A stretch of DNA of 17,773 nucleotides from J061 sp003695725 [NCBI: Candidatus Schekmanbacteria bacterium] (GTDB lineage Bacteria > Schekmanbacteria > GWA2-38-11): NCBI GenBank assembly GCA_003695725.1, contig RFHX01000058.1, forward strand, positions 1 to 17,773, given 5' to 3'. Under the pieces are notes generated by a model. The model was not told the origin of the DNA and searched no databases. It saw nothing but the letters and a program-made list of their open reading frames with translations. Positions 7,466-15,181 of the stretch are shown here, in pieces. The translations under genes and the position numbers were made by a program. Position 1 is the stretch's first letter; each line of letters starts with the position of its first letter.

Positions 7466-8293
7466 TCAATTTTTCAAATAGTAAATAATATCCCTGCCAA
7501 ACTGGTCAAAAGGAAAATATAACTCAACTGGAAGAAGATGGTAATTACCGTGTTTCAAGTCTCTTTTGAATCTTTCTTTGCAACAATGAAGATTATATCT
7601 AACTCTAAAAAGAATATTTGAAAGTTTAGTTGGTTCATAAAATCTTTTATACCAATTCCAGTGAGTGCGCATCAAGGACAAAACTGTATCCCGCCTCATG
7701 TGGACTGCTTTTGCAAAAGGAGTATAAATAAGTCTATATCCTGATTTTTTTAGACGGCTTGACATATCATAATCTTCTCCATTGTTGCCAAGCTTCTCAT
7801 TATAACCACCTGTTTTGATTAAATATTTCCTTCTGAAAACATTATTGCTTCCAAATAAGAATTCCGGATTTTCTATCCTTTCGTTGCCCCAGTGCTGTGG
7901 CATATAAAGGGTCCTCCAAAGATCAGCCGTATTTTCCTGAAACCCTTCCTCTAACATCCCACCCACTCCTGCGATATCCTCTGATTGGAATTCCTTCATC
8001 AAATTTTCAAGCCAGTCATTTCGAGGCACACAGTCGGCATCGAGAGATGCGATATAATCTCCCTTTGCATTTTTAAGAGCAGTATTCCTTGCCGCCGAAA
8101 GTCCTTTGTTTTTTTTATGCTCTAAAACCTTTACATTATATTTAGAAACAATTTCCAATGTATTATCAGTACTGCCATCATCGATAATTAAAACCTCATC
8201 AATTTTTATTGTCTGTTGAAATACACTTTTTAGGCATTCGTCTATGTAAGCTGATACATTATAGCAAGGTATATATAGTGAAATATTCATCAA
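7466..8293 (-). CDS. family 2 glycosyltransferase
   Basis: A 275-residue inverting GT-A glycosyltransferase that should transfer a sugar from a nucleotide donor to a surface glycan or lipid-linked acceptor at the cytoplasmic face. The nucleotide-binding N terminus reads ISLYIPCYN (4-12), with IIDDGSTDNT (36-45). NKGLSAARNTAL (62-73) precedes the DxD motif SLDAD with Asp85 and Asp87, which binds metal and donor phosphate. NNGEDYDMSSRL (170-181) supplies the catalytic acidic pair ED. There is no long hydrophobic C-terminal anchor. The start is ambiguous: TTG at 8293 and ATG at 8290 are adjacent, with AGAGGA 8 or 11 bases upstream. It is the last gene of the minus-strand set and its ATG is 15 bases from the GT4 stop, so the two are co-transcribed. 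Acceptor and sugar unknown. Confidence 0.88.
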   Translation of the reverse strand: MMNISLYIPCYNVSAYIDECLKSVFQQTIKIDEVLIIDDGSTDNTLEIVSKYNVKVLEHKKNKGLSAARNTALKNAKGDYIASLDADCVPRNDWLENLMKEFQSEDIAGVGGMLEEGFQENTADLWRTLYMPQHWGNERIENPEFLFGSNNVFRRKYLIKTGGYNEKLGNNGEDYDMSSRLKKSGYRLIYTPFAKAVHMRRDTVLSLMRTHWNWYKRFYEPTKLSNILFRVRYNLHCCKERFKRDLKHGNYHLLPVELYFPFDQFGRDIIYYLKN

Positions 8294-8304
8294 AAATTAT
8301 TCCT

Positions 8305-9516
8305 CTATTTCTCAAAAAGATGAAGATAATGATTTTTAACAATCATATCCCAATCAAAGCGTTTAACAGCGCTCATTCGGGCTTTTTCTCCCATTTTTTG
8401 AAGAAGTTTCCTATCATTTATCAACTTTTCAATGGCGTTGGAAAGCTCATCTTCATCGCCTGTTTTAAAAAGGATTCCTGTCTCACCATCTTCAACAATA
8501 GTTGCAAGTCCCCCTGTATTTGAAGCTATTACAGGAATGCCGCATGCAAGAGATTCAACAGCAACAATACCGAATGGTTCCATCCATATTGAAGGTACAA
8601 CAGAAACATCGGCTTTAGAATAAAGTGAAGGCAGCTCTTCAGGATTTAGCCACCCAGCAGATTTTACAAAATCGTCATCAACAGTTTTTTCACCAGTGAT
8701 AAGTACTTCTATATTGTATCCCTTTCTATAAAGTTTTTTGCATGCTTTATAAAGAATATGAAATCCTTTGCCATAGTCATTTACTCTGCCTGACATCAAA
8801 ATGGTAAATTTATCATTTCTACTATTTTTTTCCTTTGGCGTAAAAAGAGATGTATCCACGCCTGATGGCACAACATAACATTTCTTATTTACTTTTTTTA
8901 CCATTTCAGCAATATAGTTATTATAGACAATAACGCCACCAGCAGATGAGAGACCTCTTTTGAAAGCTCTATACAGTAATGGTGTAAAGGCAAGGGATGT
9001 AAAAAATGTATGAGTGGCATTTCTTGGATGCCATTTTAAAACCCATGCAAGCGAACATTTGAGACAATAGAAAGGAGTGTCAAGATAACATCGTGAGCAT
9101 ATCTTTTTGTCTCGGAATAATGTGCCGTAATCTTTTATGCAAAAGCTGTCATAACTATAATACCTTACTATTGGCTTGTATTCTCTCATTGCATCGACAA
9201 CATAAGGTTTTATCAGCTCTCCGTCAGCAATGAAGACAAAGTCGGGCTTGAATTTGTCAACAGCTCTTTTAATCCTCAGAGGCACTTGAAAAAAATTGTA
9301 TGTCAGAGGATTGAATTTTATAAGTTCAATATCGATACCGTCCACTGGAGAAAGGATTTCTCCTCTTGGATAATATCTCAAAAATTCAGGAACAAAAAAA
9401 GTTACAGAATGATACTTGGAAATTCTTGTAAAAATTTCTTTTAAATCAACTCGGGAACCTCCATCAGGCGGCCAATGGAAAAGAAGGTCTATGACTGCAA
9501 TTTTCGCCATTCGCAC
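8305..9516 (-). CDS. family 4 glycosyltransferase with internal cysteine cluster
   Basis: A 403-residue GT-B glycosyltransferase (retaining, GT4 group). The N-terminal domain begins KIAVIDLLFHWPPDGGSRVD with the glycine-rich donor/acceptor loop GGSR (19-22). The C-terminal domain starts near FTILMSGRVNDYGKG, with Arg244 and Lys250 placed to bind the donor phosphates. It carries the EX7E pair in MEPFGIVAVESLACG (Glu313 and Glu321). SNTGGLATIVEDGETGILF is the standard end of the nucleotide site. Unusual is a cysteine cluster, Cys126, Cys140/Cys143 (CSRC) and Cys151/Cys154 (CLKC), inserted in the N-terminal domain; a structural zinc site is plausible. The track's first codon is GTG at 9516, but ATG two codons later (9510) gives the natural start MAKIAVID; neither has a strong ribosome binding site. 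It lies 71 bases downstream of the UDP-glucuronate decarboxylase gene. Confidence 0.85.
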   Translation of the reverse strand: MRMAKIAVIDLLFHWPPDGGSRVDLKEIFTRISKYHSVTFFVPEFLRYYPRGEILSPVDGIDIELIKFNPLTYNFFQVPLRIKRAVDKFKPDFVFIADGELIKPYVVDAMREYKPIVRYYSYDSFCIKDYGTLFRDKKICSRCYLDTPFYCLKCSLAWVLKWHPRNATHTFFTSLAFTPLLYRAFKRGLSSAGGVIVYNNYIAEMVKKVNKKCYVVPSGVDTSLFTPKEKNSRNDKFTILMSGRVNDYGKGFHILYKACKKLYRKGYNIEVLITGEKTVDDDFVKSAGWLNPEELPSLYSKADVSVVPSIWMEPFGIVAVESLACGIPVIASNTGGLATIVEDGETGILFKTGDEDELSNAIEKLINDRKLLQKMGEKARMSAVKRFDWDMIVKNHYLHLFEK

Positions 9517-9587
9517 ATATTCTTAAAAAGATTAAAAATTCAATTTCTTGTCAAAATTAAAAAATAAGAAATGACCATCAAAAAAGC

Positions 9588-10529
9588 TTAGTCGATCCCC
9601 AATTTTTCCTTGAAATAGTCAATTGTTTTCATTATTCCCTCTTTTCTGCTTACCACTGGCTTCCAATCAAGAAGCTTAGCCGCTTTTGAAATATCCGGTT
9701 TTCTTACTTTCGGGTCATCTTGAGGCAGTTCCTTGAACTCAATTTTACTTTTACTATTAGTAAGTTCGATTATTTCTTTCCCAAACTCCAAAATGCTGAC
9801 TTCTTCCTGATTTCCTATATTTACAGGTTCATTTATATTTGAATTCAAAAGTCGTATAATCCCTTCAACAAGGTCAGACACATAGCAAAAACTTCTTGTT
9901 TGAGATCCATCTCCGTAAACAGTAAGATTTTCACCCTTCAATGCCTGACACATAAATGTTGGCAATACTCTGCCATCATTTATTCTCATCCTCGGTCCAT
10001 AGGTATTGAAAATCCTTACTATTCGGGTATCAACATTATGATAACGATGGTATGCCATAGTCATAGCTTCTGCAAATCTTTTGGCTTCATCATAAACACC
10101 CCTCGGTCCAATTGGATTGACATTTCCCCAATAAGTTTCCGGTTGAGGATGGACAAGGGGGTCACCATACACTTCAGAAGTTGATGCAAGTAAAAAACGA
10201 GCTTTCTTTTCCTTTGCCAAACCAAGGACCTTATGAGTTCCAAGAGAACCTACTTTTAGAGTTTGAATGGGATATTCAAGGTAGTCAACAGGACTTGCCG
10301 GGGAAGCAAAATGCAAAATATTGTCAAGCTTGCCCGGGACATAAATAAAATGAGTTACATCATATTCTACAAACTTGAAATGTGGATTGCCAAAAAGATG
10401 TGCTATATTGTCCATATCTCCTGTTATGAGATTGTCCATACAAATTACATCATGACCTTCATCAAGGAGTCTTTCAGTCAAATGTGAACCTAAAAAACCT
10501 GCGCCTCCTGTAATCAATGTTGTTTGCAC
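9588..10529 (-). CDS. uxs: UDP-glucuronate decarboxylase (UDP-xylose synthase)
   Basis: Extended short-chain dehydrogenase that oxidises UDP-glucuronate at C4 with bound NAD, decarboxylates it and reduces it to UDP-xylose, a donor for surface glycans. The 313-residue length and motifs match. The NAD loop is [10 protein letters not shown] (7-16). [20 protein letters not shown] (73-92) is highly typical of this subfamily. The catalytic residues lie in STSEVYGDP (Thr117, Glu119) and YDEAKR (Tyr146, Lys150). [10 protein letters not shown] and [13 protein letters not shown] complete the substrate pocket. It starts at GTG with GGGAGAG six or so bases upstream; the first residues MQTTLITGG suit an SDR start. 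It begins 26 bases after the PBP2 stop, so it is probably co-transcribed with it, and feeds the two glycosyltransferases downstream. UDP-glucuronate must come from a UDP-glucose dehydrogenase encoded elsewhere. dTDP-glucose dehydratase is less likely because of the SPASP segment. Confidence 0.92.
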   Translation of the reverse strand: MQTTLITGGAGFLGSHLTERLLDEGHDVICMDNLITGDMDNIAHLFGNPHFKFVEYDVTHFIYVPGKLDNILHFASPASPVDYLEYPIQTLKVGSLGTHKVLGLAKEKKARFLLASTSEVYGDPLVHPQPETYWGNVNPIGPRGVYDEAKRFAEAMTMAYHRYHNVDTRIVRIFNTYGPRMRINDGRVLPTFMCQALKGENLTVYGDGSQTRSFCYVSDLVEGIIRLLNSNINEPVNIGNQEEVSILEFGKEIIELTNSKSKIEFKELPQDDPKVRKPDISKAAKLLDWKPVVSRKEGIMKTIDYFKEKLGID

Positions 10530-10555
10530 TTTTTCTCTCCCATTTATTATTGAAC

Positions 10556-12394
10556 TTAAATATTTGAAATACTCTTTTCGGTTTTATCTTTATCAAGATT
10601 AAAATAGAAGTTCAACAATTCCCTTGCGAGCGGTGCAGCAGCAGCACCTCCTGAACCTCCATGTTCTACAAAAATAGCAAATGAAATCTCGGGATTTTTA
10701 TAAGGCGCAAAACCAGCAAACCATGCATGATCACGAAGTTTCTCAGGCAGAGGGATCCCTTTTTCCTTATATACACCAGTGGTATAACTCGATGCCACTT
10801 GTGCGGTACCGGTTTTCCCACATACTGCTATATTTTCAAGACGGGCATTTATGCCAGTTCCTCCTCGATTGACAACAGAAAAAAGAGCTTTTTTAATCAA
10901 ATTTAAAGTTTGTTCTGAAATATTTATCTTTTCATATTTAACTGTTTTCCCTTTTAAAAAATGAGGTACAGGCATAATTCCATCTGAAGCTATTGTCGCC
11001 ATAGCACGCGCCGCCTGTAATGGAGTAATTGTCAAATCACCTTGGCCTATTGCGAGCAAGGGTGCCTCGATATCTTTTGTTTTACTCTTTTTCTTCCCAT
11101 CCAAATTTGGAAGACTGCCCGAAGATTCGAAAGGATAGTCAATCCCACTCTTCACTCCAAATCCAAACATTTTTGCAAATCTTAGTATTTCATTAGAACC
11201 GAGGTTTCTTCCCACATTATAAAAAAAGATATTGCAGGAATTCCGAATAGCATCTATGACATCGATATTTCCATGCCCTGCTTTATTCCAACAATGGAAA
11301 AGACGATTACCAATAATCATAGATCCTTTACATCTATAATGAGTAAATTTGTTTATCTTACCGTTCTCCAGAGCTGCTATAGCGGTAACTACCTTAAATA
11401 TCGATCCGGGAGGATAAGCCGTAGAACAACCGCGATTCAAAAAAGGATTCCCTTCTGCTTTAATCAAATCGTTCCATTCCCTCCTGCTTATGCCTTCTAC
11501 AAAGATATTGGGGTCAAATGATGGTTTGCTCGCCATTGCAAGAATTTCACCTGTATGAATATCCAGCACTACGATAGCGCCCTTTCTCCCCTCCAACAGC
11601 TTTTCCGCAAATGATTGAAGTTCAACATCAATTGTTAATTGAATGTCTTTTCCTGCTTCAGGTTGTACGCTCAATCTCTGTATCTCTTCGCCAGCAAAAG
11701 ATGATGTCTTCTTGATTCTGCCATAGGTGTCCTTTAAAACTGCATACCATCCATCCTTCCCGCGTAAAAGCTCATCATAGTATTTCTCGATGCCGCTCTT
11801 ACCAATGAAGGTATTCAAACTTAAGCGTTTTTTCTCTGCAATGTCCTCCGATGATGGGAAACCTGTATAACCAATGACTTGGGAAGCCAAATCCCTAAAG
11901 GGATAAAATCTCTTTTCAGCTACGATTATCTCTATCTGCTTAAAAATATCGCTATTTTCTTCAATCCTTGCAACTTCATTCCTTGTTATTCCTCTTCGCA
12001 AAATTACAGCCTTTGTCCCTTTTGTATGAGGCACAGATTTAAGGTCATCAACAATACTTTCTCTGCTTTCATCAAATATTAATCCCAATTGGTCAATCAT
12101 ATTAAAATCTGAATAATCTATACCTGATGGAATGATGGCCAAATCAAAACTTGGTATATTTCTTGCAAGAATAATGCCATTGCGGTCGTAAATAGTCCCT
12201 CTTAACGCTGATTTATCGATAAGTTTAACTTTGTTATCGAGAGACATCTCATAGTATTTTTTATAATCAATATATTGGAGGAAAAATATGCGGATGAGAA
12301 CAACAAAGAAAATTAAAAAGATTAGGAATTTTAAAAAATTAATTCTTTTCTCAAAATCTTTTATGTTATTTTCTTGATATCTTCTTACAGGCAA
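10556..12394 (-). CDS. mrdA: penicillin-binding protein 2 (peptidoglycan DD-transpeptidase)
   Basis: Class B penicillin-binding protein that cross-links peptidoglycan during cell elongation, normally with RodA. It has 612 residues: a short cytoplasmic start, one membrane anchor (about 20-38, [20 protein letters not shown]), the dimerisation/pedestal region with [20 protein letters not shown] (about 63-82), then the transpeptidase domain. All three active-site motifs are present: SxxK in [11 protein letters not shown] with Ser331 and Lys334, SCN at 386-388, and KTGT at 527-530. Translation probably starts at TTG (12394), since there is no ATG before the membrane anchor. That codon lies inside a 9-bp inverted repeat. 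MreBCD and RodA genes are not next to it. Instead it is followed 26 bases later by the UDP-glucuronate decarboxylase gene, so cell-wall synthesis and glycan genes share a probable transcript. PBP3/FtsI is less likely given the length and N-terminal layout. Confidence 0.92.
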   Translation of the reverse strand: MPVRRYQENNIKDFEKRINFLKFLIFLIFFVVLIRIFFLQYIDYKKYYEMSLDNKVKLIDKSALRGTIYDRNGIILARNIPSFDLAIIPSGIDYSDFNMIDQLGLIFDESRESIVDDLKSVPHTKGTKAVILRRGITRNEVARIEENSDIFKQIEIIVAEKRFYPFRDLASQVIGYTGFPSSEDIAEKKRLSLNTFIGKSGIEKYYDELLRGKDGWYAVLKDTYGRIKKTSSFAGEEIQRLSVQPEAGKDIQLTIDVELQSFAEKLLEGRKGAIVVLDIHTGEILAMASKPSFDPNIFVEGISRREWNDLIKAEGNPFLNRGCSTAYPPGSIFKVVTAIAALENGKINKFTHYRCKGSMIIGNRLFHCWNKAGHGNIDVIDAIRNSCNIFFYNVGRNLGSNEILRFAKMFGFGVKSGIDYPFESSGSLPNLDGKKKSKTKDIEAPLLAIGQGDLTITPLQAARAMATIASDGIMPVPHFLKGKTVKYEKINISEQTLNLIKKALFSVVNRGGTGINARLENIAVCGKTGTAQVASSYTTGVYKEKGIPLPEKLRDHAWFAGFAPYKNPEISFAIFVEHGGSGGAAAAPLARELLNFYFNLDKDKTEKSISNI

Positions 12395-12417
12395 ATCTTT
12401 ATCCCGACAAAGATTTG
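12392..12417 (-). promoter_or_regulatory. 9-bp inverted repeat covering the PBP2 start codon
   Basis: On the minus strand CAAATCTTT, an 8-base loop and AAAGATTTG form a perfect 9-bp inverted repeat between the zinc-ribbon gene and the PBP2 gene. The last three bases are the proposed TTG start codon, and the only purine-rich Shine-Dalgarno-like piece (GGGA) is in the loop. No T-run follows, so it is not a terminator. A hairpin presenting the ribosome binding site in the loop while pairing the start codon could tune translation. This is inference. Confidence 0.45.
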
Positions 12418-12424
12418 AAAAAAG

Positions 12425-13144
12425 CTATTGATCCTTATTCTCAGTATAATACAGCATTCTATGGCAGTTGGGACAAAATTTTATCTCCTCATCAGCAATT
12501 GCTTCATTAACTGTCTGGGGTGGAATAAGCACTGAACATTCCGTGCATATGCCATCCATATCGATTATTGCAATTGCCTTGTTTGACCTCATCTTCATCA
12601 ATTTTTCATATTGCTTATAATTTTCTTCACTGACTGAATCAGCAAGTTTTTTTCGCTTATCTTTACATTCAACTATTTTCTTTTCAATCTCCCGTAGTTC
12701 TCTATTCTTCTCATTTTCAATTTCTTGATGTTTTTTCTTCTCCTCTTCAAGAATTTTCTTCATATCAGAAATTTCTTTTTTAAAGTTTTCTGTATCTTCA
12801 AGCATAATGATAATTTCCTCTTCAAGAGCATCTATCTTTTTTTCAATATGCTCGTTTTCCTTAAGCAAAGCCCTATATTCCTCGTTTGTTTTCACCTCAT
12901 TTTGCTTTAACCTATTCTTTACCATTTTCTCTTTAAAATCTTCAACTTCTCCCTCTTTTAGTTTAATTTTTTTCTTATGTTCATCATATTTTGCCTCAGA
13001 ATTTTTCAGCTCCTCTTCGGCTTTTTTAACATGCTCTCGGGCATCTTCTATTTCTACAGGTATCTCTTCTATTCTCTTCTCCATTAGAATAATTTCATTG
13101 TCTAACCTCTGCAATTCTAAAAGAGTATGAATTTCTGTCGCCAA
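12425..13144 (-). CDS. coiled-coil protein with C4 zinc ribbon (zf-RING_7 family)
   Basis: A 239-residue protein of two parts. Residues about 5-185 are a long, highly charged coiled coil rich in Glu and Lys, forming a helical hairpin. Residues 200-227 are a zinc ribbon with CxxC pairs Cys200/Cys203 (CTEC) and Cys224/Cys227 (CPNC) separated by the family segment SVLIPPQTVNEA. This layout is that of the C4-type zinc ribbon proteins (PF02591), which include the chlamydial and mycobacterial CdsZ/CT398-like proteins; a nucleic-acid or protein-binding role is proposed for relatives but not settled. There is no signal peptide, so it is cytoplasmic. The start is TTG with GAGGAG about seven bases upstream. 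It lies just past the rpoD-tRNA terminator and 30 bases before the PBP2 gene, so it either has its own promoter in the short T-rich leader or depends on terminator read-through. Confidence 0.85.
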   Translation of the reverse strand: MATEIHTLLELQRLDNEIILMEKRIEEIPVEIEDAREHVKKAEEELKNSEAKYDEHKKKIKLKEGEVEDFKEKMVKNRLKQNEVKTNEEYRALLKENEHIEKKIDALEEEIIIMLEDTENFKKEISDMKKILEEEKKKHQEIENEKNRELREIEKKIVECKDKRKKLADSVSEENYKQYEKLMKMRSNKAIAIIDMDGICTECSVLIPPQTVNEAIADEEIKFCPNCHRMLYYTENKDQ

Positions 13145-13192
13145 TTTTCTCTCTCCTCAATTTAAAAAGTAGATTCAAAAAAAGCATTTAGA

Positions 13193-13226
13193 CAAAAAAA
13201 AAGAGTGCCGTAAGGCACTCTTTTTT
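13193..13226 (-). terminator. rho-independent terminator of the rpoD-tRNA transcript
   Basis: AGAGTGCC (13202-13209), loop GTAA and GGCACTCT (13214-13221) form an 8-bp GC-containing hairpin. It is flanked by a long A-run on the left and a T-run on the right in + orientation, so the minus-strand RNA has a stem followed by about nine U. It can work in both directions, but only the minus strand has genes feeding into it: NIF3-like, dnaG, rpoD and the tRNA. It separates them from the zinc-ribbon gene. Confidence 0.9.
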
Positions 13227-13228
13227 AA

Positions 13229-13246
13229 TTGCAGGTTAACCTGCAA
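13229..13246. repeat. 18-bp perfect palindrome next to the terminator
   Basis: TTGCAGGTTAACCTGCAA reads the same on both strands. In RNA it can form a 7-bp stem with a UUAA tetraloop; in DNA it could be an operator for a dimeric protein. It lies 56 bases past the 3' end of the tRNA gene and 7 bases before the terminator hairpin in the direction of transcription. A second 3'-end hairpin for RNA processing or stability is the simplest reading. Confidence 0.6.
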
Positions 13247-13302
13247 AAACCAATTAATTTTTTTTCAATTCCTTCTTCTATGCTCATTATTAATCTCATC
13301 TA

Positions 13303-13375
13303 TGGGCCCACCTGGGTTCGAACCAGGGACCTACCGGTTATGAGCCGGTGGCTCTTCCAGCTGAGCTATGGGCCC
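13303..13375 (-). tRNA. tRNA with CAT anticodon (probably tRNA-Ile2, otherwise elongator tRNA-Met)
   Basis: On the minus strand this folds as a 73-base class I tRNA. The acceptor stem is GGGCCCA/TGGGCCC with A as discriminator. The D stem is GCTC/GAGC. The anticodon stem is ACCGG/CCGGT around the loop CTCATAA (anticodon CAT), and the T arm is CCTGG-TTCGAAC-CCAGG. The 1-72 position is paired, so it is not the initiator. C4-G69 and C5-G68 pairs, known determinants for the lysidine synthetase TilS in E. coli, favour isoleucine-2 over elongator methionine, but do not prove it. CCA is not encoded. The 5' end is 17 bases from the rpoD stop with no room for a promoter, so it is cut from the rpoD message. 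Confidence 0.92.
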
Positions 13376-13392
13376 CATCAAAATCCTCTCAA

Positions 13393-15162
13393 TCAGCCAT
13401 TGATTAAACTCACAAAGGGTTTCAAAATCTTACTTCTTGTTTTATGTCTAAGTTTGCGAAGTGCTTTTGCTTCTATCTGCCTTATTCTTTCTCTTGTAAC
13501 ATTGAAATCTTTACCTACCTCTTCAAGAGTATGCTCAGCATTTACATCAATACCAAAGCGCATTCTTAAAACCTTTTCTTCTCTTGGGGTTAAGGTTTTC
13601 AATATTTCTCTTACTTTTTCCTTCAAGTCAAGACCTATCACAGCATCTGCAGGGTCGACTGCTTTCTTATCCTCAATGAAATCACCTAAATGACTATCTT
13701 CTTCTTCGCCAATCGGTGTTTCTAAAGAAATAGGCTCTTTTGCGATTTTCAAGACCTTTCTGATTTTTTCCTCTGGAAGTTCCATCTTTTCTGCAATCTC
13801 TTTAGGTGTCGGTTCTCTTCCTTTTTCCTGTACAAGCTGTCTCGATGTCCTTATCAATTTGTTTATCGTTTCAATCATATGCACAGGAATACGAATTGTC
13901 CTTGCCTGGTCAGCAATTGCTCTTGTTATTGCTTGTCTAATCCACCATGTTGCATATGTGCTGAACTTATATCCTCTCTTATATTCAAACTTCTCAACCG
14001 CCTTCATAAGGCCAATGTTTCCTTCTTGTATCAGGTCAAGAAATTGCAAACCGCGATTAGTGTATTTTTTTGCTATACTTACAACCAATCTCAAATTTGC
14101 CTTTGCAAGTTCAGCTTTCGCATTCTTATCTATAATCCTCCCATTTTGGATGAGTTTTACAGTGTCTTTCAATTCTTCCTTGCTGCGGCTGACTTCATTT
14201 TCAATCCTCTTTATTCTTCTCTTTGCATTTCTTATATTTTTATTCTCCTCTTCAATAGAAGCCATAAGGTCTTTTTTTCTTTGATTCCGAGTTTTACTGG
14301 TGGACTTTTTCAACCGCTCAATTCTTGATTCATAATTCTTAATCTTAAGACTTGATTTTAGAATCTCTTTCTCTTCTTCTTCTATCTTCTTAACAAAATC
14401 CTCAAGTTTATTGGCAATATCGTTTATTCGAGGCATACTCAAATGGATATCTTTGACAAGCTTTTTTATTTCTTTAAAAGTCTTATCAGTTTTTTCTTTT
14501 AATGTCTTATATCTCTTCCCATCAGGTTTTAATCTGCTCAAATTCGCTAATCGTTTGCTATACTCCTTTTCCCTCGATTTGATTTTTTCTATGATAGAAA
14601 GTACTCTTTTTTCTTCTTTCTTCTCCTTTTCTGCATACACTTCATCGAAGTCGCCCAGAGATACTATATCTGTAACTGAGATCTTTTCACTTTTTATCTT
14701 TTCTCCAAGTTCAATAATTTCCCTTATAGCAAAGGGAGTGCTAATTACCGCATTGATTATTTGATTTTCTGCCTGTTCTATCTTTTTAGCTATCTCGACC
14801 TCTCCCTCGCGGCTCAAAAGGGATACATTTCCCATTTCTCTAAGATACATTCTCACAGGGTCATCGCTCCTTGATTGTGAAGTTGATGATGTTTTCATCA
14901 ATGATTTGAGTTTAATCTCATCCAAAATTTCTTCATCAACCTCTTTGTCACCATTTCCTGAAGAATCTGGCTCGGATGATACTGGTTTTGAGTCAATAAT
15001 TTCAATTTCGTTTTCATCAAACATATTCATAACTTGATCAATATCGTCGCTGTCGCTCAAATTGTCAGGAAGAAAATCGCTAACTTCATCAAAAGTAAGA
15101 AATCCCTTCTTTTTTCCTATACTAATCAACTGTTTGATGGTTCGAGCATTCTTATTAGACAT
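13393..15162 (-). CDS. rpoD: RNA polymerase primary sigma factor (RpoD/sigma-70)
   Basis: The housekeeping sigma factor, which directs RNA polymerase to TTGACA/TATAAT promoters such as those seen here before rpiB and tRNA-Leu. It has 589 residues. Region 1.1 is at the start ([18 protein letters not shown]). Region 1.2 follows at about 98 ([20 protein letters not shown]). A long charged non-conserved region spans roughly 140-345. Region 2 begins with [20 protein letters not shown] and includes the -10 recognition helix [20 protein letters not shown] (about 400-419). Region 3 comes next, and region 4 has [15 protein letters not shown] and the -35 helix [18 protein letters not shown] (about 550-567). 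The ATG is preceded by GGAGG about nine bases upstream. It follows dnaG by 19 bases and precedes the CAT tRNA gene by 17, so the three share a transcript. Confidence 0.97.
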   Translation of the reverse strand: MSNKNARTIKQLISIGKKKGFLTFDEVSDFLPDNLSDSDDIDQVMNMFDENEIEIIDSKPVSSEPDSSGNGDKEVDEEILDEIKLKSLMKTSSTSQSRSDDPVRMYLREMGNVSLLSREGEVEIAKKIEQAENQIINAVISTPFAIREIIELGEKIKSEKISVTDIVSLGDFDEVYAEKEKKEEKRVLSIIEKIKSREKEYSKRLANLSRLKPDGKRYKTLKEKTDKTFKEIKKLVKDIHLSMPRINDIANKLEDFVKKIEEEEKEILKSSLKIKNYESRIERLKKSTSKTRNQRKKDLMASIEEENKNIRNAKRRIKRIENEVSRSKEELKDTVKLIQNGRIIDKNAKAELAKANLRLVVSIAKKYTNRGLQFLDLIQEGNIGLMKAVEKFEYKRGYKFSTYATWWIRQAITRAIADQARTIRIPVHMIETINKLIRTSRQLVQEKGREPTPKEIAEKMELPEEKIRKVLKIAKEPISLETPIGEEEDSHLGDFIEDKKAVDPADAVIGLDLKEKVREILKTLTPREEKVLRMRFGIDVNAEHTLEEVGKDFNVTRERIRQIEAKALRKLRHKTRSKILKPFVSLING

Positions 15163-15181
15163 TCAGCACAGCCTCCACTTT

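Noticed and set aside
9526-9554. Possible minus-strand promoter before the GT4 gene (TTGACA at 9549-9554)
   Set aside because: The -35 box is perfect but no reasonable -10 box is found at 16-18 bases, and the start site would fall almost on the start codon.
12725-13130. + strand Phe/Ser-rich frames opposite the zinc-ribbon gene
   Set aside because: Antisense to the charged coiled coil of a well supported gene, with no ribosome binding site.
13300-13375. 10-bp direct repeat CTATGGGCCC at both ends of the CAT tRNA, suggesting an insertion site
   Set aside because: It follows from the self-complementary acceptor sequence GGGCCC. No integrase or element is nearby.
13229-13693. Long + strand open frame of 154 codons across the CAT tRNA
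   Set aside because: Part of it is the tRNA read as protein, and the rest is antisense to the end of rpoD. It has no ribosome binding site and begins in the palindrome.
13859-14764. Several + strand hydrophobic open frames opposite rpoD
   Set aside because: The Lys/Glu-rich codons of the sigma factor read in reverse as Phe/Leu/Ser-rich membrane-like sequence. These are shadows of rpoD.
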